From positions 8,556,001 to 8,620,000 of the forward strand of contig NZ_CP021978.1 of the NCBI RefSeq assembly GCF_004803895.1: 64,000 nucleotides of DNA, read 5' to 3'. The DNA comes from Streptomyces hawaiiensis (GTDB taxonomy: Bacteria > Actinomycetota > Actinomycetes > Streptomycetales > Streptomycetaceae). Positions within the stretch are counted from its first letter, which is position 1. The number at the start of each line of letters is the position of its first letter. Below, piece by piece: positions 1 to 7,720 of this stretch. Under the pieces are notes generated by a model that saw only the letters and a program-made list of their open reading frames with translations, did not search any database and had not been told where the DNA came from. Position numbers and translations under genes: made by a program.

Positions 1-503
1 CTGCGGAGCGGCAGCCGGTTGGCCAGGGCCATGTCCAGACCCGGCAGCGCCGGAGTGGTGGAGTGACTGGTGATCAGACAGTCGACGTCCGCGGCGTCCA
101 GCCCGGCTGTCTGCAGGGCCCCGCGCGCCGCGCGCTCCCCGTAGGACTGCACGGCCTCCCAGGCCGGCGCGGTGCGCTCCTGGACCGTCTGCGGCGCGGG
201 TATGGTCTCGAGGGCGGCGATCACGCGGTCCACGTCCTGCTGGGTGAACCCGCCCCGCGTCAGGGCCTCTTGGGCCGGCGCGATGCCGACAGCCCGCAGG
301 CCGCTGCCCTCGCCGGGTGCGACGGCGGTCTCCAGTGGCAGCATCCAGCCGCGGGTCTCGATGCCCGTACTGGCCGCGATGCCGTCGATCCGCGGCGCCC
401 ACGTCGCGTGTGGGTGCCGATCGCCCACCTCCGCCACGATCTCGCTGGTCTTCACGGCATGCTCGCCGTGTATCACGGCAGGAGGGCAGAGGTAAGCGGC
501 CAT
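1..503 (-). CDS. Type III polyketide synthase, N-terminal part (runs off window)
   Basis: The 167 visible residues begin MAAYLCPPAVIHGEHAVKTS and contain the thiolase-fold N-terminal pattern of bacterial chalcone synthase-like enzymes, including GIAASTGIETRGWMLPLE near residue 45 and DVDCLITSHSTTPALPG near residue 145. These enzymes are cytosolic homodimers that condense malonyl-CoA extender units onto an acyl-CoA starter. The catalytic Cys, His and Asn lie beyond the left edge, so activity cannot be judged. The ATG at 503 is preceded by AAAGG about nine bases upstream. The reading frame stays open upstream of this ATG, but the upstream peptide looks unrelated. The sequence recalls the SrsA/SCO7671 type more than RppA; that subtype is a judgement from memory. 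Confidence 0.85.
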   Translation of the reverse strand, partial: MAAYLCPPAVIHGEHAVKTSEIVAEVGDRHPHATWAPRIDGIAASTGIETRGWMLPLETAVAPGEGSGLRAVGIAPAQEALTRGGFTQQDVDRVIAALETIPAPQTVQERTAPAWEAVQSYGERAARGALQTAGLDAADVDCLITSHSTTPALPGLDMALANRLPLR

Positions 504-609
504 AGTGGGGCACCTTTCGGGGGAGAACAGGGAGAATGTGATCCGGCGTCCGTTTCGAGCATGGATGCCAAATGGACATTTCCGCTGTGATGCAGACAAC
601 TTAGGCGCA

Positions 610-935
610 CCCCGGTTGCTGTGACACGGCTCACGTTCGAACAGGTTTAGCTTGCAGCGGAAGTGGCCGACAAGAGGGGGCTGTTCGACCAGGCGGTAGC
701 GCGGCATCCGCGCCTTGTCCTTGACTGTGGCGGCCAGAACCTCGTCGGCATGATTCAGGTGGCTGAGGCCATCTGGACGATGCCGGTCCTTCTTCGCGCT
801 CATCAGGCAGCCGCCGGCCGACCGGAACGCCTGCTCGGCAAGCTGACGCGACCTCATGTCGCGCCACGCGGCCTCGTACCCGGTGACCAGCCATGCGTTC
901 TCGGCGAAGCGGGCGGCGTCACCGCCGAGAGGCGG
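610..935 (-). other. Unidentified coding-like fragment
   Basis: In the minus-strand frame that is also in phase with the downstream PKS, this stretch reads as a plausible protein, with pieces such as RFAENAWLVTGYEAAWRDM and DRHRPDGLSHLNHADEVLA. About 83% of third codon positions are G or C, against about 68% of first positions, which favours this strand over the opposite one. An in-frame ATG lies at 857, but no clear ribosome site or upstream gene body exists. I do not recognise the family. It may be the C-terminal remnant of a lost gene. Confidence 0.35.
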
Positions 936-1472
936 ATGTGCGCAACCCTGGACGCCGAGGAGCGCAGAGCGGCCTGGTCCGGGGGTGCCTCGGCCGAGGC
1001 TGCCCTGCGACGGGCGCGAGAGGAGGGGGCGTTCCGGGTGGGGCCGACACGCATCCGAACGGGGGGTTCCCGCACTCCGACAACGTAGGAAGCCGTCCCA
1101 CGCAGGGCGGCAGGAGCGGGCCGCGCCGGACGCTCCATGGAGACGACGCGGGAGCACCTCCACCCGCAGTTCCGACACTGGGCACGGAGCTGTGTGAGCG
1201 ATGGCCTCTTCCCACTGCTCACTCCGCCGGACCGGCTGCTCGTCCACCTCGGGCGCGCGGACCGCTACCAGGACCTCATGACCGTGGCTCGGCACGCCGA
1301 GGAGGACGCGGCGCGCGGCCACATCGCCGACAAGGGCGGCGTCCACTGCCGGCAGGCCCCGTGACCGGAATCGCCTGGGACATCTCCGCACCCGCGATGC
1401 TCGTCGTCCGAGGACTTTGCCAAGCCGCTCCCCGGCGGCTCGAAGAAACTCTGGTGCTGCGGGTGGCTCCGG
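936..1472. other. Intergenic, no supported gene
   Basis: Several overlapping frames are open on both strands but none has a convincing start, ribosome site or recognisable product. A short plus-strand frame at 1137-1364 contains a protein-like stretch, but I cannot support it as a gene. Confidence 0.4.
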
Positions 1473-2387
1473 TCAGGCCGGCCGCGGCTCTCCGCCGCCG
1501 ACGCGGTCGACGGGAATGCCCAGCTGATGCGCGAGTGTGCTGAGGGCTGTGCCCAGCGGGAGAGACACCCTCGTGACGGCGTGCTGGTCGCCCCGGGTCT
1601 GATCCCGGTTGACGATCAGCACCGGCTTCCCGGCCTGGGCCGCCTGGCGGACGAAGCGGAGCCCGGACATCACCGTCAAGGAGGAGCCCAGGACCAGCAG
1701 CGAGGTCGCCCCGCAAACCAACTCGCGGCACTGCTCGACCCGTTGCGGCGGAACTGATTCGCCGAAGAACACGACGTCCGGTTTGAGGGTGCCGCCGCAG
1801 ACCGTGCAGGGCACCACGCGGAAGCCCCCGACCTGGTCGTCCGTGAGGTCGGCGTCACCGTCCGGGTTGATTCCGGCAGCCACGGGATCGAACCCCGGAT
1901 TGGCCTCCTCCAGCCGCAGGGCGAGTTCATGGCGCGGGCTGAAGGTGCCGCAGGACAGGCAGACGACCCGGGCCAGGGTGCCGTGGAGTTCCACGACGTC
2001 CTCGCTGCCGGCGGCCTGGTGCAAGCCGTCCACGTTCTGGGTGATGACACCCGAGAGCAGTCCGTGCCGTCCGAAGGCGGCCACGGCCCGGTGCCCGGCG
2101 TTGGGACGGGCTTGCCCGAAGCTGCGCCAGCCGAGATGGCTGCGGGCCCAGTACCGGCGCCGGGCCTGGGCGCCGGCGGTGAAGTCCTGGTAGGTCATCG
2201 GAGTGTGCCGGCTCAGGCTCCCGCCCTCGCCCCGGTAGTCGGGGATACCCGACTCCGTGGAGATACCCGCTCCGCTGAGCACCAGCACTCCGCCGGCGCC
2301 CAGCGCCTCGGCGACCGGCGCCAGATCCGTGGTCGCCGGTGGCAGGTCCTCGGAAGGCCTCCAGCTCAGGGTGGGGCGCATGCGCAT
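1473..2387 (-). CDS. Sir2-family NAD-dependent protein deacylase
   Basis: A 304-residue sirtuin, predicted to remove acyl groups from protein lysines in the cytosol with NAD+ as co-substrate. The Rossmann signature GAGISTESGIPDYRG starts near residue 39. The QNVDGLHQAAG segment and the catalytic ELHG histidine follow. Two Cys-x2-Cys pairs (CLSC and CTVC) form the structural zinc site. The C-terminal half has the GSSL and IVNRD motifs of the NAD pocket. The frame is open upstream to 2999, but that extension is low-complexity and lacks homology. ATG at 2387 or 2381 fits family length. No adjacent acetyl-CoA synthetase or acetyltransferase gene indicates a specific substrate. Confidence 0.93.
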   Translation of the reverse strand: MRMRPTLSWRPSEDLPPATTDLAPVAEALGAGGVLVLSGAGISTESGIPDYRGEGGSLSRHTPMTYQDFTAGAQARRRYWARSHLGWRSFGQARPNAGHRAVAAFGRHGLLSGVITQNVDGLHQAAGSEDVVELHGTLARVVCLSCGTFSPRHELALRLEEANPGFDPVAAGINPDGDADLTDDQVGGFRVVPCTVCGGTLKPDVVFFGESVPPQRVEQCRELVCGATSLLVLGSSLTVMSGLRFVRQAAQAGKPVLIVNRDQTRGDQHAVTRVSLPLGTALSTLAHQLGIPVDRVGGGEPRPA

Positions 2388-2690
2388 GCCGTCAGGGTAC
2401 GCAACAGCGGCATGTCGTGAGCGGTGCGTTGCGTCAGGCGGCATGGTCGTTGCCCTGAGCGTCGGCTCTGACCTGCGTAAACGGCTGGTGCGTGCAACGA
2501 AGTCGTGCTGTCCCCGGGCTCTTCCTTCGAGGCGCTCACCAGCCCTGCGGTGAGCGCGAGTTGGACTCCCTGCCGGACAGCGATACCGAGCCCTCGCGGA
2601 AGCCGATATCAGGACGAGACGTTTGGTCGGGCGGGATCGGCGCACCCGATGAGCTAACACAATCCTTATACGACGAAGCGGAGACGCACC

Positions 2691-2969
2691 ATGGGCATCA
2701 TTGCTTGGATCATCATCGGGCTCCTCGCCGGCGCGATCGCCAAGGCTCTGATGCCGGGCAAGGACCCCGGCGGCATCATCATCACCATGCTCATCGGCAT
2801 CGCCGGCGGTCTGCTCGGCGGCTGGCTCGGCAAGGTCATCTTCGGCGTGGACTCCATCGACGGGTTCTTCCACCTCTCCACGTGGATCGCCGCGATCGTC
2901 GGTTCCTTGATCCTGCTCGCGCTCTACCGCGTCGTCACGGGCAACCGCCGCTCGCACCGCCACGCATGA
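2691..2969 (+). CDS. GlsB/YeaQ/YmgE family membrane protein
   Basis: A 92-residue, glycine-rich integral membrane protein with three predicted helices (about 2-20, 28-48 and 60-82), matching the usual length and layout of the transglycosylase-associated YeaQ family. The motif PGGIIITMLIGIAGGLLGGW is characteristic. Members are stress-induced small membrane proteins of uncertain biochemical role. GGAGACGC ends a few bases before the ATG. A strong hairpin follows the stop, so it is probably monocistronic. Confidence 0.9.
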   Translation: MGIIAWIIIGLLAGAIAKALMPGKDPGGIIITMLIGIAGGLLGGWLGKVIFGVDSIDGFFHLSTWIAAIVGSLILLALYRVVTGNRRSHRHA

Positions 2970-3003
2970 TCCGTTGAAGGCATAGGCCTCCGGACACACC
3001 TGA

Positions 3004-3039
3004 ACGGCTCCCCCCCCTGTTCGCAGGGGAGGGAGCCGT
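3004..3039. terminator. Rho-independent-type hairpin after the yeaQ-like gene
   Basis: ACGGCTCCC and GGGAGCCGT form perfect arms, extended by a C-run pairing with CAGGGGA around a TTCG loop. It lies 35 bases after the stop at 2969. Confidence 0.75.
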
Positions 3040-3170
3040 CGGCGTGTGCGGGCGAGAGCGGCCGGGCGGTCCGTCGCTCACCTCACGTCCTGGGGCCCGC
3101 CGAGCCCTCGTCGGCCTGGTACGACCGGAGAAAGGTCCGCACTCCCTCGACGAGGAGCGACCGGACGCGG

Positions 3171-3530
3171 GTGTCCTCCGCGGCATTCGCGGAACCGAGC
3201 CGGCGCGATGAACTGGTCGGCCGCGAGCCGGGCGTCGGGGACGTCGAGCAGCCCGGCCTCGCCGACGCGGGCTGGGAAGTCCCGCGCATGATCGCCGCCT
3301 ATGAACACAGCACTCGTGCGTTCGTGACCCTGAACCAGGAGCAGATCGGCGAGGGTGACGCCACGCTCTTCCCCACCACCGCCCGGGCCCTGGAACAGCG
3401 CAACGACATGCTGCGCCGGCTCAGCACCCTGCCCCCCGCTGAGGGACGACCGGCCCACTCCGCCCTCACCCTGCCCGAGTTCAGCAAGGACTCCGCCACA
3501 CCCCGAGTTCCGGTTCCTTCAGCATCGACG
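3171..3530 (+). other. Coding-like fragment of unknown family
   Basis: The plus-strand frame here shows high third-position GC and protein-like sequence, for example RMIAAYEHSTRAFVTLNQEQ and TARALEQRNDMLRRLSTLPP. It has no clear ribosome site and runs into the antisense of the convergent GH114 gene. I do not recognise it. It may be a relic of a larger gene. Confidence 0.3.
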
Positions 3531-4320
3531 ACAGCCTCAGCCGACGGGACTCGGCACAAAAACCGCTCCTCGGCTGCGTGTACTCCACGTGGAACACCGC
3601 CTTGCCCGCAGCGATGAACGGGGAGAGCTCGCCGCACTCGTCGTACTGGGCGCACTCCTCGTTGACCGCGAAGTCGAAGTGGCCCACGAGCTGGGGGATC
3701 TGGGGGAGGTCGTTCTTCAGCCCCACCGACAGCCCCCGCTCGTGGGCGATGGCCGCGATCATGCGGTTGTACCTGAGCTGGTGCCGGGCGGTGAGCGGGA
3801 AGCCGGTGTCGTTGCCGTAGCCCTCCACCAGATCGGGTTCCACCGCGTCGAAGCCCTTGTCGCGGCACATGTCGAAGCGGCGTTCCATGATCGGTCGCAG
3901 GACCGTCAGCCGCCGGATGTCCAGCCACCGCTCGCCCGCCCACCCGTTGGGCTCGCCGAGCACCGAGGACGGGAAATCGTCCCGGTCCGGCCGGAAGTCC
4001 TCCCACGCGCCCACGTTGACGTAGCAGATGACCTTCCTCCCCGCGCGGTGCAGCCGGGCCACGTCCGCCGCTAGGTTCTCGAAGCCGTCGATGTCGTAGA
4101 CGGGCACGTCGGCCGACGTATCGACCCTGCCGTCCAGTTGCCACTGCCAGGCGAGCCCCGGACGGGGCTTCCACACAGGCCCGGGGGGCGAAGGAGTGGC
4201 GGAACTCCGCGACGGGGGAGAGGAGTTGCTGTCGACGGGTGGCCCGGCGCTGCCGGAGCAGCCCGTCGGTGCCGCGACCGCCAGCGCGATCAGCAGGGCC
4301 GTGCAGGCCCTCCTTCTCAT
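3481..4320 (-). CDS. GH114 lipoprotein, endo-alpha-1,4-polygalactosaminidase type
   Basis: A 279-residue predicted lipoprotein with a signal peptide and PTGC lipobox (Cys21). A short Ser/Pro linker leads to a GH114 TIM barrel from about residue 50. Visible family hallmarks are WQWQLDGRVD, YDIDGF (75-80), KVICYVNVGAWED and GFDAVEPDLVEGYGND, which supply the acidic active-site residues. Related enzymes (fungal Ega3, bacterial GH114) cleave alpha-1,4-linked galactosamine polymers. The ATG overlaps the stop of the upstream spherulin-4 gene by four bases (ATGA), so the two are translationally coupled. It is the last gene of the polysaccharide cluster. It probably trims or releases the polymer outside the membrane. 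Polymer identity is inference. Confidence 0.88.
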   Translation of the reverse strand: MRRRACTALLIALAVAAPTGCSGSAGPPVDSNSSPPSRSSATPSPPGPVWKPRPGLAWQWQLDGRVDTSADVPVYDIDGFENLAADVARLHRAGRKVICYVNVGAWEDFRPDRDDFPSSVLGEPNGWAGERWLDIRRLTVLRPIMERRFDMCRDKGFDAVEPDLVEGYGNDTGFPLTARHQLRYNRMIAAIAHERGLSVGLKNDLPQIPQLVGHFDFAVNEECAQYDECGELSPFIAAGKAVFHVEYTQPRSGFCAESRRLRLSSMLKEPELGVWRSPC

Positions 4321-4979
4321 CGCTCCGCCCCGGTGAGGGCGGGTGTCAACTGAGCCCAAGGATTGGGTGGTTCGCCCGTGACCGGGCCGCAGACCGCCGC
4401 TCCCCGGTCGTGCGCGGTGCGCACGGCCAGCGGAACGAGTGCCCCGGGCACGCCGTAGACGAGGTGGCACAGCCGCTCGGGAGGGTGTCGTGCGGTCCAC
4501 GCCGGCCGGCTGAAGGCGGAGACGTATGTCGACCAGTGGCCCTCGAAGGTGACGGTCAGGTCCGCGAGCCGGGCGTATCCCGGCGCCGGATGGACCCCGG
4601 GGTTGAGGACGACCGTCCCCACACCCAGCCGGCGTACCGTCCGGACCAGTCGGCGGCAGGCCGGCAGCCCGTCCGCGGTCGCCGTCACCCGGTCCAGGAA
4701 GCAGCCGTCCGCCGCGTACCACTCGCGGTGCCGGCGCACGTCCTCGACGACGTCCGCGGGCTCGCGCACCCCGTAGTCGGTGTCGACGTAGCCCAGCAGA
4801 CGCGCCCCCACGGCCCGCAGCGCCCCGGCCGCGGCGGTGAACGCCGGGTCGGGGACCTCACCCGGCCCGCTCGCCGGGTTGAGTACGACCCCGTAGGTAC
4901 GCGGGGCCGCGGTGATCAGCCGGTGCCAGGCGCCCGGGTCCTCGGCCGGATGGACGTACAGCGGGATCAGCAGGTTCAC
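4317..4979 (-). CDS. Spherulation-specific family 4 (spherulin-4) glycosidase-like protein
   Basis: A 220-residue TIM-barrel protein of the spherulin-4 family, the fold of fungal Sph3 (GH135) and of the hydrolase domain of bacterial PelA. The start reads NLLIPLYVHPAEDPGAW, and GARLLGYVDTDYGVR and NPGVHPAPGYARLADLTVTF follow, all typical of the family. No signal peptide is visible, unlike secreted Sph3. It may act inside the cell, leave by another route, or have its start misplaced. GTG at 4979 overlaps the stop of the upstream epimerase (GTGA). The alternative ATG at 5084 would add an Arg-rich peptide that looks like out-of-frame noise. Related enzymes hydrolyse partially deacetylated GalNAc/galactosamine polymers. 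Confidence 0.85.
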   Translation of the reverse strand: MNLLIPLYVHPAEDPGAWHRLITAAPRTYGVVLNPASGPGEVPDPAFTAAAGALRAVGARLLGYVDTDYGVREPADVVEDVRRHREWYAADGCFLDRVTATADGLPACRRLVRTVRRLGVGTVVLNPGVHPAPGYARLADLTVTFEGHWSTYVSAFSRPAWTARHPPERLCHLVYGVPGALVPLAVRTAHDRGAAVCGPVTGEPPNPWAQLTPALTGAER

Positions 4980-5878
4980 GGCGTGCCGCCGCCTTCCCAC
5001 AGCGCGGTGAGCGCGTCGTCGAGGGTGTGGACCGGACGCCAGTCCAGAGCCCGCTCGGCGGCGGTGATGTCGGAACACTGCCATGACACCTGCGCGGAGC
5101 GGGCCGATCCGGCCGTGCCCGCCGTGGTCTCCTCGATCCGGCCCCGGAATCCGGCCAGGCCGGCCAGACCCCGCACCAGGTCACGCACCGCGACGGCCCG
5201 GCCTCCGCCGACGTTGAGGACGGGCGGCAGCGGGCCCGGGGCCGAGGCCGCGAGCACCGCCGCCCGTGCCACGTCGCGTACGTCGACGAAGTCGCGGTGG
5301 GCGGACAGGTCGCCGAGCCGCAGCACGGCCTCCGGGCCGGGGCCGGCCTCGCGCAGCAGTGCGGCGATCCGGCCGGGCAGTCCGGAGGGCGGCGCCCCCG
5401 GCCCCACCGGATTGCCCACCCGCAGCACCACCGCGTCCAGGCCGGAGGCGGTCACCGCGACCGTGCCCGCGAGCTTGGTCGCACCGTAGGGGCCGACCGG
5501 GCGGGTGGCCGCCGACTCCGTCACCGGGGTGCCCGGCACGCCGGGGCCGTACTCGGCGGCCGAGCCCAGGTGCACCAGGCGGGCCGCGGGGGCCGACTCG
5601 CGCAGCGCCGCGCACAGCACCGCGGGGCCGCGGGTGTTGACCTCGGCGAGGGTGACGGCGTCGCCGCCGGTCGCGCCCGCGCAGTTGACCACGATGTCGG
5701 GCGCGGCGGACGCCATGGTCTTCGCCAGCTGCTCCGGGCTGACGCGGGCGAGATCGACGTCGAGGTGGGCGGCCGGTGACCGGCCGCCGCCGAGGACCAG
5801 CGCGCCCGGCAGGGCGCGCAGCCCCTCGACGACGTGGCCGCCGAGATAGCCGGTGAAGCCCAGGACGAGAATGCGCAT
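4976..5878 (-). CDS. NAD-dependent epimerase/dehydratase (extended SDR)
   Basis: A 300-residue extended short-chain dehydrogenase. The Rossmann glycine motif GFTGYLGG is near residue 7. A serine/threonine region precedes the catalytic pair in GPYGATK (YxxxK). The C-terminal half contains RDFVDVRDVARA and LNVGGGRAV, which shape the sugar-nucleotide pocket. It would oxidise, epimerise or reduce a nucleotide-activated sugar in the cytosol. ATG at 5878 has GGGAG upstream; the longer frame to 5938 adds no domain. It sits seven bases after the nucleotidyltransferase and overlaps the spherulin-4 start, which places it firmly in the operon. The exact substrate cannot be read from sequence. Confidence 0.88.
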   Translation of the reverse strand: MRILVLGFTGYLGGHVVEGLRALPGALVLGGGRSPAAHLDVDLARVSPEQLAKTMASAAPDIVVNCAGATGGDAVTLAEVNTRGPAVLCAALRESAPAARLVHLGSAAEYGPGVPGTPVTESAATRPVGPYGATKLAGTVAVTASGLDAVVLRVGNPVGPGAPPSGLPGRIAALLREAGPGPEAVLRLGDLSAHRDFVDVRDVARAAVLAASAPGPLPPVLNVGGGRAVAVRDLVRGLAGLAGFRGRIEETTAGTAGSARSAQVSWQCSDITAAERALDWRPVHTLDDALTALWEGGGTP

Positions 5879-5885
5879 GACGTGC

Positions 5886-6599
5886 TCAGGCTCCCTTGAG
5901 CAGAAGCGACTTACGGGTGGTGAACTCGGCGTTGGCACGGTCGTAGTCGTCCGGGCGGCCGATGTCCAGCCAGTACCCGTCGAACTCGTAGGCGTGCGGC
6001 TGGTTCTGCTTTTTCAGCAGATCGAGCACCAACTCGTCGAATCCGAGGGGCAGTCCGGGCGTGTAACCGTCGAGGGTGGCGCGGGACAGGCCGTAGACGC
6101 CCATGGAGACGCGGTAGTCGATGCTCGGCTTCTCGGTGAACGCGACGACTTTGCCGGAGCGGGTGGTCAGCACCCCGAAGTCGATGTGCACCTTGCGGGC
6201 GTACGCCGCGATGGTCAGCGGGGCCCCGGACCCGCGGTGCCGGCGCAGGACGTCGGCGTAGTCGAGGTCGGTGAGGACGTCGCCGTTCATCACCAGGAAG
6301 GTCTCGGGCAGCCGGTGGCGCAGGTTGAGCAGCGGGCCCATGGTGCCCAGGGGGCTGTCCTCGGTGGCGTAGTCGACGCTCAGGCCCCACTGGGTTCCGT
6401 CGCCGACGTAGGCGCGGATGATCTCGCCGAGGTGGCCGATGGCGATGGTGCAGCTGGTGAAGCCGGCCGCGGACAGCTGGCGCAGCACGATCTCCAGGAT
6501 GGCGTGCTGGTCGCCGATGGGCACGAGCGGCTTGGGCAGTGCGGTGGTGTACGGCCGCAGCCGGACGCCCTTGCCTCCCGCCAGGATCACTGCGTGCAT
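5886..6599 (-). CDS. Sugar-1-phosphate nucleotidyltransferase
   Basis: A 237-residue nucleotidyltransferase, about the length of the core catalytic domain without a hexapeptide-repeat extension. The nucleotide-binding signature LAGGKGVRLRPYT is at the N-terminus, followed by PKPLVPIG, FLVMNGDVLTDLD (metal-binding Asp) and VAFTEKPSIDYRVSMG. The C-terminal YWLDIGRPDDYDRA is the usual end of such enzymes. It would couple a sugar-1-phosphate and an NTP to make the activated donor for the cluster's glycosyltransferase. Genes on both sides are sugar-nucleotide SDR enzymes in the same direction. The base and sugar (glucose, mannose or a hexosamine) are undetermined. Confidence 0.9.
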   Translation of the reverse strand: MHAVILAGGKGVRLRPYTTALPKPLVPIGDQHAILEIVLRQLSAAGFTSCTIAIGHLGEIIRAYVGDGTQWGLSVDYATEDSPLGTMGPLLNLRHRLPETFLVMNGDVLTDLDYADVLRRHRGSGAPLTIAAYARKVHIDFGVLTTRSGKVVAFTEKPSIDYRVSMGVYGLSRATLDGYTPGLPLGFDELVLDLLKKQNQPHAYEFDGYWLDIGRPDDYDRANAEFTTRKSLLLKGA

Positions 6600-6665
6600 G
6601 GGGCTCCTCCTTCGTGAACGCTTCGTGGACGTGCGCAGACGGGACGGACGAGGTCCGCGGTGGAG

Positions 6666-7667
6666 TCAGATGTTGTAGATGCCGGTCTTGTAGCGGGCGA
6701 GGTTGGCCGGGTCGCGGAAGAACTCCACGGTGGACGCCAGGCCTTCCTCCAGGGTGTGCGCGGGCTGCCAGCCGGTGGCCGCGCCGAGCCGGCTCGCGTC
6801 CGCGACCAGCCGCATCACCTCGGAGTTGGCGGGGCGGATGCGGGCGGTGTCCTCGCGGACGTCGAGGGCGGTGTCCATCACCTTGCCGATCAGCGCGACC
6901 AGGTCACCGACCGAGATCTCGCCACCGGTCCCGGCGTTGAAGGTACGGCCCACGACCTGCTCGGCGGGCGCGCTGCCGACGGCGAGGAAGGCCTGCGCGG
7001 TGTCCTTGACGAAGGTGAAGTCCCGGGTGGGGCGCAGGTCGCCGAGGGTGATCGTGCGCTCTCCGGCCGCGACCTGCCCGATGACGGTGGGGATGACCGC
7101 GCGCATCGACTGGCGCGGCCCGAAGGTGTTGAAGGGCCGCAGCGTGACGATCGGGGTGGCGAAACTGGCGTGGTAGCTGTCGGCCAGCCGGTCCCCGCCC
7201 GCCTTCGAAGCGGCGTACGGCGACTGGGTGTTGATGGGGTGGTCCTCCGCGATGGGCACGGTCTGCGCGGTTCCGTAGGTCTCGCTGGTGGAGGTGTGCA
7301 CCAGCCGGGGCGTGCCCAGGGCGCGCACGGCTTCCAGCACGTTGAGGGTGCCGGTGACGTTGGTGTCCACGTAGCTGTGCGGGGCCTGGTAGGAGTACGG
7401 GATCGCGATCAGGGCGGCCAGGTGGTAGGCGGTGTCGACACCCTCGAGGAGACCGCGGACGGAGCCCGGGTCCCGGACGTCGCCGAGGACGATCTCCACC
7501 TGGTCCAGGACGTCCGGGTGCAGGGTCTCCAGCCAGCCGTAGGAGGAGAAGGAGTTGTACTGGGCCATGGCCCTGACCCGGTGTCCGGAGGCGACCAGCG
7601 CCTCGGTGAGATGCGAGCCGATGAAGCCCTCGGCTCCGGTGACGGCGGCGAGCGGTGCGGAGGTCAA
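6666..7667 (-). CDS. NAD-dependent sugar-nucleotide epimerase/4,6-dehydratase
   Basis: A 333-residue extended SDR with TGAEGFIGSHLTEAL near the N-terminus, the STSETYG motif, and YAASK as catalytic YxxxK. RPFNTFGPRQSMRAVIPT is the substrate-loop pattern of UDP-GlcNAc/UDP-glucose 4-epimerases and GDP-mannose dehydratases. I chose the TTG at 7667 because AAGGGA lies about ten bases before it and TSAPLAAVTGAEG leads directly into the Rossmann fold; the frame itself runs far upstream. A C4 epimerase here would supply UDP-GalNAc or UDP-Gal, as Uge3 does in fungal galactosaminogalactan synthesis. That role is inference from the neighbourhood. Confidence 0.88.
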   Translation of the reverse strand: MTSAPLAAVTGAEGFIGSHLTEALVASGHRVRAMAQYNSFSSYGWLETLHPDVLDQVEIVLGDVRDPGSVRGLLEGVDTAYHLAALIAIPYSYQAPHSYVDTNVTGTLNVLEAVRALGTPRLVHTSTSETYGTAQTVPIAEDHPINTQSPYAASKAGGDRLADSYHASFATPIVTLRPFNTFGPRQSMRAVIPTVIGQVAAGERTITLGDLRPTRDFTFVKDTAQAFLAVGSAPAEQVVGRTFNAGTGGEISVGDLVALIGKVMDTALDVREDTARIRPANSEVMRLVADASRLGAATGWQPAHTLEEGLASTVEFFRDPANLARYKTGIYNI

Positions 7668-7720
7668 CTGCGGTGTCCCTTCGGATGGGTGGGAGGTGAG
7701 CGGCGAGTGGAGCGCGGGGG

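Noticed and set aside
2388..2999. In-frame upstream extension of the Sir2 gene
   Set aside because: The extension is low-complexity Arg/Asp-rich, overlaps the YeaQ-like gene on the other strand and adds no domain; ATG 2387 gives normal family length.
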